Source: Andalucia godoyi
Lineage: Eukaryota; Discoba; Jakobea; Jakobida; Andaluciidae
Length of the DNA: 64,000 nucleotides
Direction: 5' to 3'
Assembly: GCA_009859145.1 (NCBI GenBank)
Contig: VRVR01000015.1
Coordinates: 310,001 to 374,000 of the forward strand
In this document: in pieces, positions 59,043 to 64,000 of the stretch
How positions within the stretch are numbered: position 1 is the stretch's first letter
Layout: the number at the start of each line of letters is the position of its first letter
Program-made: the position numbers and the translations under genes
Notes under the pieces: generated by a model
Seen by the model: only the letters and a program-made list of their open reading frames with translations
Databases searched by the model: none
Told to the model about the DNA's origin: nothing

Positions 59043-59394
59043 CCTCCCTCCGATTCAAATCCAAATCCAAATCCGATACAAACCCGACCTGACCCGATTT
59101 GACTGTGATCCCGACGTTCTGCACGTTTCTTCTTCTTCTTCTTCTTCTTCTTCTTCTTCTTCTCGCTCTTCACTTTTGGTTTTTTCATTTTTTCATTTAC
59201 TCCTCTGCTGTGTCCCATGATTATTCTGCAGTCAGTTCGAGGACGCATCATCAGGTGTACAAGAAAGCTACCTGGGAATAACGTGCTGTCCACGTGACGA
59301 AATTGTAGTAGTAGTAGTTGTTGTTTCCCTCCTCCCCGATCCCCCCTTTTTGTTTTGTTTGTCTTCTTCTTGTTCTTATTCGAATGGTTTGCAG
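58855..59394. other. Intergenic with poly(A) and CTT tracts
   Basis: 540 nt. A run of 23 A at 59011-59033 and a TTC/CTT run at about 59127-59163. The bases before the next ATG are TTTGCAG, resembling a 3' splice site. No gene seen. Confidence 0.6.
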
Positions 59395-61362
59395 ATGAAC
59401 GGACCTTCGCCGTCGACCAACGAGCCCGCTGGCTCAGATGCTTCTGATGACCCAATACGGCGTAACCACAACATCATCACAAAGTTCTCAGGGTCTCCGT
59501 CAATGATGGAGCTGTCAGCAAAGGATGCGGTGACAGGAATTGTGAAAATGCAAGTGCGAAAAGACCGATTCGCGATGTTCAATGAATGGCTTAACGGGCT
59601 GACGGAAGTGATGCGCAAGTATCCGGGCTTCATATCCAGGAGCCTCATTGTTCCTTCAAAGCAGGAGCTGGAGCGAGCATCCAGTTCGCAGGTGTTTACA
59701 CTGGTCCACATTGTGAAATTCGACAAGCTGGAGACTCTGGAATCGTGGAAGGAGTCGGATGGCCGAAGGGAAATGGTTCGGATAGCGGAGGAATTGAAAA
59801 TCGTCGAGAATCCACGCGGCCTGACCAATGGGGAAGATTACAGTATTCAGGACTCAGGAATGGGGATACTGTCGCCTGACATGATGCACAAAACTGGCTC
59901 TGATGCACACCAAAAGTCAGGGAAAAGCAGCGACACAGAGCACCAGACGCAGCTGCAGCCTCCGCAGAAGTGGAGATTGATGTGTGTTCTGTTCTTCACA
60001 ATGTACACCAACTATGCATTTCACTTGCTTTTGGGAACCACCGCTGTGTTTTCCCGTGTTTTCGGCAGCTATGGCATCGCTCTTCTTGTGTACTGCACGT
60101 GCATTATCCCGCCCGGTTCGTTTGGATTTGTTGCGCTGACATCCAGACTAGCACGCAAGTTTCTAGCTGTTCCTCGGAACAAGAACCGCTCGTGGATACG
60201 AGGGTTGCTCGATGACGGCTTTTCCATGTTTGAACCGGCACTGCCGTCTCGAGATTTGATCAACCGCATTGCATTGCTCGAGAAGCGGCTGGAACGCATG
60301 AAGCGAATTGCTGTTGGTTCTGTCGAGAGTGTTTCGCATGTTCGCAATCGCTTAGAGCATCTGGAGCGAAAACGGATTTCTTCAAATGTGACTTGTTCTT
60401 CTGCTGCTTTTGATCCGCTGCTTCCACCCGATTGGGATGTCCATTTGCAAAGGAGTCGGGGAGTGATGAATTCACAGAAGCAGCTCCCAGGCCTTGACGT
60501 CGAGATTGCGTCGTCATTGTCACCTTCGCCGAATCCAAGCAATGCCGCATCCATGAAGAAGAATGCGGGCGTGGACACCTCGGTCACGATCGTGTCGAAC
60601 CACCCAGTTGCGTGGGAATTCACGGAGGCGTTTGAGGATCTAATGCGACACTGTGAGGAGCAAATGCGGGTGTTTCCTGGGTTCATCAGCCTTGACTTGA
60701 TTCACACAAACGGGTCTCTGGAGTCGCTGGATGATGATCATTCCCACCGTTCCGTCGATGACTTGGATCAAAATAGCCTTGGGGAAGACGGTTCCGGGGA
60801 CGAGTCCGAGTATGTGCTCATCTACAGATTCGACAGCTACGATGCGTTGGACGTCTGGTTGCGCTCGGAGCAGCGCAGGACGATCTTGCAGTCCATGAAG
60901 CCCATGCTCGCGGGCCGGTCTCGAATCCAGGTGCAGCAAGCCGAGGTGGTTCACGATGCATTTTCATCGCTGTTCGGGGACCGCCACAATCAGTTGCAAG
61001 GTCGACCGCCTCCAATCTGGAAATCGGTCGTGTTGTCTGTCTTTTCCGTGTTCTTTGCCTTGTGGCCCCTTGCTGTATACTTGCTACCTGCTACCTCTTC
61101 GAGCTCCAACGACGTGTTGGCGCACAAGTTTGTGAGTGCATTGGTACTGATTGCTGCTGCTGTTCCATTTCTTGTGTACGTGACTTCCCCGTTCATGAAT
61201 ATGCTGTTTTTTCAATGGCTCATTACGCCCCGACCTGTGTTTGCCTCGGAGCCATGGAAGTCTCTGGATCAAGGCCTTCCTTCGGCATGGCATCAGCTGG
61301 CTCTGTCTATATTGTATTTTGGATCTCTTTCTGTAGGTATTCTTGTCCTGAATTTCGCCTGA
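59395..61362 (+). CDS. Duplicated ABM-domain membrane protein
   Basis: 655 residues from the ATG at 59395. Two units share one plan. Unit 1: an antibiotic-biosynthesis-monooxygenase-like (dimeric alpha-beta barrel) domain at ~40-155 (FAMFNEWLNGLTEVMRKYPGFIS, TLVHIVKFDKLETLESW), then two membrane helices beginning PPQKWRLMCVLFFTMYTNY. Unit 2: a second ABM-like domain at ~400-525 (FEDLMRHCEEQMRVFPGFIS, YVLIYRFDSYDALDVWL), then PPPIWKSVVLSVFSVFFALWPL and further helices. Between them lies a coiled helical linker (~280-330). Single-copy ABM plus two-helix proteins are common in bacteria and bind haem or quinone-like ligands in some families, so this looks like a tandem duplication of a bacterial-type gene. 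Function unknown. No signal peptide. Confidence 0.82.
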   Translation: MNGPSPSTNEPAGSDASDDPIRRNHNIITKFSGSPSMMELSAKDAVTGIVKMQVRKDRFAMFNEWLNGLTEVMRKYPGFISRSLIVPSKQELERASSSQVFTLVHIVKFDKLETLESWKESDGRREMVRIAEELKIVENPRGLTNGEDYSIQDSGMGILSPDMMHKTGSDAHQKSGKSSDTEHQTQLQPPQKWRLMCVLFFTMYTNYAFHLLLGTTAVFSRVFGSYGIALLVYCTCIIPPGSFGFVALTSRLARKFLAVPRNKNRSWIRGLLDDGFSMFEPALPSRDLINRIALLEKRLERMKRIAVGSVESVSHVRNRLEHLERKRISSNVTCSSAAFDPLLPPDWDVHLQRSRGVMNSQKQLPGLDVEIASSLSPSPNPSNAASMKKNAGVDTSVTIVSNHPVAWEFTEAFEDLMRHCEEQMRVFPGFISLDLIHTNGSLESLDDDHSHRSVDDLDQNSLGEDGSGDESEYVLIYRFDSYDALDVWLRSEQRRTILQSMKPMLAGRSRIQVQQAEVVHDAFSSLFGDRHNQLQGRPPPIWKSVVLSVFSVFFALWPLAVYLLPATSSSSNDVLAHKFVSALVLIAAAVPFLVYVTSPFMNMLFFQWLITPRPVFASEPWKSLDQGLPSAWHQLALSILYFGSLSVGILVLNFA

Positions 61363-62529
61363 CTGTTGACATCTTTTGAACTGTTCCCATCGTGTTTTTT
61401 GCTGTCGTTTATCATCGTCGTAACGTACAGGAGGTTTCCCCCATTTGGTTAAAATTAAATAAGAACGAAAATGCTCGCGAGCTTCTATGCGCGAACTGTG
61501 AAGGCGCATGCACGTGTGTGTTGAGGCATGCCCCCCCCTTCTCGACGATTGATCTGTAGGATAGTATCGCAGGCGATACTCTTAATAGCGCGTTTGTACT
61601 GAATGTCATTTTTGAAGATCGAGAGGTTTCATGCCTAGGTGTGCGCCTACATTGTACACTAACCACACCTTGTTTCCACACAACTTGCGTTGGAGTTCCC
61701 CCCGCAACGGTCGCACGTTTTAGACGCGTATTCCTCCGTCACAAGTCACAATCGACACCTGCCGCCCCCCGATTTCGCACAATTTTTGCAGAGCAGCCGC
61801 TGCTGGAATTGATAATGGCTCCATGTCAACATCTGCCACGTCGTTGTCGCCTTGGCGATCTTTCCTGGCGGCGGCCCAGCGCTGGAAGGTGGCGGTGGAG
61901 ATCGTCATGGGTCTGCGCAGCGTTGCGGGGGTGACGGACATGGTGCGTTGCATGGACAGTAAAAATAAGAAAATGAAATGAGCGTCGCTGTGCGAGAATG
62001 CAACGCGGCTGCGTGTTTATAGCGAATTCATGATCAAAATGGGACGAAACGAATCGGGCATCGTGTGACGGAGTTGTCAAGATAGCAAAACACATGCGCA
62101 TGCGCATGGGCGTAGCAGTGGTTTTGTTTTCGTGCGCTTTAGATTGCTTCATCATAATGCAATGAGTAGCAGCGGCTCGTTAAAAAAATTGCAGCCGCCG
62201 TAGTTTGACATTTCGGGAGCACTCCAGCCACATACCCGCCCCCCCGTGTCAGCCTCGGTCATCGCATTGTCAGCTGTCATCATCATCATCTTCTTCTTCT
62301 TTCCCAAGGAACTCCCCGAAAGGTGGTGGTGCATCTTGGTTCTTGAATCCAAAGCAGAGCTTTGCCTCCATTTTTTTGCTCCATTTTCACTCTGCGGTTT
62401 TTCTTTTCTTCTTCTCTTGCTCCTCCTTCTTGTTCTGCCTTGTTCTGCCTCTCTGTCACTTCCACCTTCCACTTCCACTCCCTCCCACGTTCTTTTTTGT
62501 CTATTCTACTACGGTACCGCACTTCCAAG
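61363..62529. other. Intergenic, mostly unassigned
   Basis: 1167 nt between the ABM gene and catalase 2. A 77-codon minus-strand open frame (61720-61953) is listed separately as doubtful. The rest holds a CTT run at about 62281-62300 and no recognised RNA or gene; I looked for spliceosomal snRNA and tRNA signatures and saw none. Confidence 0.45.
61720..61953 (-). CDS. Doubtful small open frame, 77 residues
   Basis: ATG to stop (TAA). The frame reads MQRTMSVTPATLRRPMTIS... and ends GGRQVSIVTCDGGIRV. Composition is plausible for a short protein or a first exon, but there is no family match and no promoter evidence. Listed because it is the best open frame in an otherwise empty 1.1 kb. Confidence 0.25.
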   Translation of the reverse strand: MQRTMSVTPATLRRPMTISTATFQRWAAARKDRQGDNDVADVDMEPLSIPAAAALQKLCEIGGRQVSIVTCDGGIRV

Positions 62530-64000
62530 ATGGATCCGTACAAGTATACCCCATCCGACTCGTTCAACACTGCGACATGGACGACAAACACCGGCATGCC
62601 CGTGTATGATGCACGGAACTCGCTTTCTGTGGGTCCGAACGGTCCGCTGCTGCTTGAGGACTTTCATCTTTTGGAGTCTCTTGCGCAGTTTGACCGCGAG
62701 CGTATTCCCGAAAGAATTGTACACGCCCGAGGAGCATCTGCGTACGGTCAATTTGAGTGCACTGCGGATCTGTCGGACATCACCTTTGCGGACTTTCTTC
62801 GTGCGCCGGGTACCAAGACGCCTCTTGTGATCCGGTTTTCCACCGTCATCCACGAGCGTGACTCTCCGGAGACCTTGAGAGATCCTCGCGGATTCGCAAT
62901 CAAGTTCTACACTCGGGAAGGAAACTTCGATATGGTTGGAAACAACTTTCCGGTGTTTTTCATCCGAAATGGAATTGATTTCGTGGATGTAGTTCATGCA
63001 TTCAAGCCGAATCCGCAGACTCATCAGCAGGAAGGATGGCGCATCATGGATTTCCTGTCCTATCACCCCGAATGCTGCCACATGTTGACGTTTTTGCTCG
63101 ATGATGTGGGCATCCCAGCCAACTATCGTCAGATGGATGGATTTGGCGTGCATACATTCAAGCTCATCAGCAAAGATGGCAAGGAGACGCTTGTGAAGTT
63201 CCATTGGAAGACGCAGCAAGGAGTGCAGAGTCTGCTTGACGACGAGGCCGTCATTGTGGGTGGAACGTGCCATTCTCATGCGACAAAGGACTTGTTTGAT
63301 TCCATCGACGCAGGAAAGTTCCCTGAATGGAAGCTTTTCATCCAGACGATGCCGTTGTCGGACCAGCACAAGTACGATTTTGACCCGCTGGATGTGACAA
63401 AGACCTGGCCCGAGGATCAATTCCCTCTCAAGGAAGTTGGCCGAATGGTTCTCGATCGAAACATCGACAACTTCTTCCTGGAGAATGAAATGCTGGCTTT
63501 CTGCCCAGCGACGATCGTTCCAGGTATTACATACACGGACGATAAGATGTTCCAGGCTCGGGCGTTTTCGTACAATGATGCTCAGCGCTATCGTTTGGGA
63601 CCGAACTATCTGCTGTTGCCACCCAACGCGCCGCGATGTGCATACCACAACAATCATCACGGCGGGGCAATGAATTTTACGCTCCGCAAGTCCGAGGTGA
63701 ACTACTTTCCGTCTCTAGTTGACAAGGTCAAGGAGGCCCCTAACTATCCGACGTCCAATGAAACGTACCAGGGCAAGAGGGAACGGAGAAACATCGACAA
63801 GGAGAACAACTTTGCACAAGCTGGTGCCCGCTTCCGTTCGTTCGACGAGGCCCGAAAGCAGAGATTTGTCACCCGGGTTTCCGGTCTTCTCAATGGTCCT
63901 CGCGTGACGGTAGAGATTAAGAGAATCTGGCTGCACTATTGGACCCAATGTGACAAGGATCTTGGCGCACGGTTGGCGAAGCTTGTAAAGCTCAGCGCAG
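62530..64000 (+). CDS. Catalase 2, 3' end outside window
   Basis: The frame is open from the ATG at 62530 ([14 protein letters not shown]) to the window end, giving 490 residues without a stop, so a few to tens of residues are missing. Key residues match a working haem catalase: His65 in [17 protein letters not shown], Asn in [13 protein letters not shown], and proximal Tyr348 in [12 protein letters not shown]. The spacing of His65 and Tyr348 is identical to catalase 1, which supports paralogy. Differences include [15 protein letters not shown] and [12 protein letters not shown] in place of FIRDGMLFPSMVHAF and HQHAQLDLHEAI. Whether it ends in a peroxisomal signal cannot be seen here. It is the only gene in the window that is cut at its 3' end. 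Confidence 0.95.
   Translation, partial: MDPYKYTPSDSFNTATWTTNTGMPVYDARNSLSVGPNGPLLLEDFHLLESLAQFDRERIPERIVHARGASAYGQFECTADLSDITFADFLRAPGTKTPLVIRFSTVIHERDSPETLRDPRGFAIKFYTREGNFDMVGNNFPVFFIRNGIDFVDVVHAFKPNPQTHQQEGWRIMDFLSYHPECCHMLTFLLDDVGIPANYRQMDGFGVHTFKLISKDGKETLVKFHWKTQQGVQSLLDDEAVIVGGTCHSHATKDLFDSIDAGKFPEWKLFIQTMPLSDQHKYDFDPLDVTKTWPEDQFPLKEVGRMVLDRNIDNFFLENEMLAFCPATIVPGITYTDDKMFQARAFSYNDAQRYRLGPNYLLLPPNAPRCAYHNNHHGGAMNFTLRKSEVNYFPSLVDKVKEAPNYPTSNETYQGKRERRNIDKENNFAQAGARFRSFDEARKQRFVTRVSGLLNGPRVTVEIKRIWLHYWTQCDKDLGARLAKLVKLSA

Noticed and set aside
62509-63660. 383-codon open frame on the minus strand
   Set aside because: It lies antisense to the clear catalase 2 coding region and has no family features; long antisense frames arise here from codon bias.

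Overview
The window looks like nuclear DNA of a free-living unicellular eukaryote with a gene-dense, intron-poor genome. The evidence is a eukaryotic 5S rRNA gene, COPII (Sec31), Arf-pathway (ELMOD, BIG-like) and cytosolic aminoacyl-tRNA synthetase genes, AATAAA-type 3' ends, and AT-rich or simple-repeat intergenic DNA. About 25 protein genes fill roughly 80% of the window. Only one coding intron is clear (118 nt, GTATGT...TAG, in the cathepsin gene). A jakobid-like excavate (for example Andalucia) would fit the mix of plant-like, animal-like and bacterial-type families, but that assignment is a guess from gene content.

Layout. 1-15 kb: the 3' part of an EGF/multi-pass membrane protein, cathepsin Z, an ELMO-domain Arf GAP, an NAD(P)H:quinone reductase, a 5S rRNA gene, a giant beta-helix/EGF/multi-pass surface protein (minus strand) and a small IFI6/IFI27-like protein. 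15-26 kb: OLA1, inorganic pyrophosphatase, an 1825-residue DEK1-type membrane calpain (minus), a TDP2-like phosphodiesterase and an orphan. 26-42 kb: Sec31 (minus), a His/Gln-rich Myb-like protein (minus), a TMEM260-like mannosyltransferase candidate (minus), cytosolic LeuRS (minus) and an LRR/coiled-coil protein. 42-54 kb: mitochondrial bS21, an ABHD4/5-like hydrolase, AFG1 ATPase, an orphan with a possible winged helix, catalase 1, a DESI-type PPPDE peptidase, a lone BIG-type DCB-HUS protein and an orphan with paired cysteines. 54-64 kb: a small orphan, a HisRS carrying a degenerate ammonia-lyase-like N-terminal region, a duplicated ABM/membrane protein and catalase 2, which runs off the window end.

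Neighbours do not form operons. Some functions recur: Arf/COPII trafficking (ELMOD, BIG-like, Sec31), translation (OLA1, LeuRS, HisRS, bS21m, 5S rRNA), redox defence (two catalases, quinone reductase) and large multi-pass surface proteins (two related EGF proteins and the TML calpain). The most unusual items are the HisRS fusion, the Sec7-less BIG N-terminal protein, the tandemly duplicated ABM membrane protein and the pair of sister surface proteins. All assignments come from reading motifs by eye; no database search was run.
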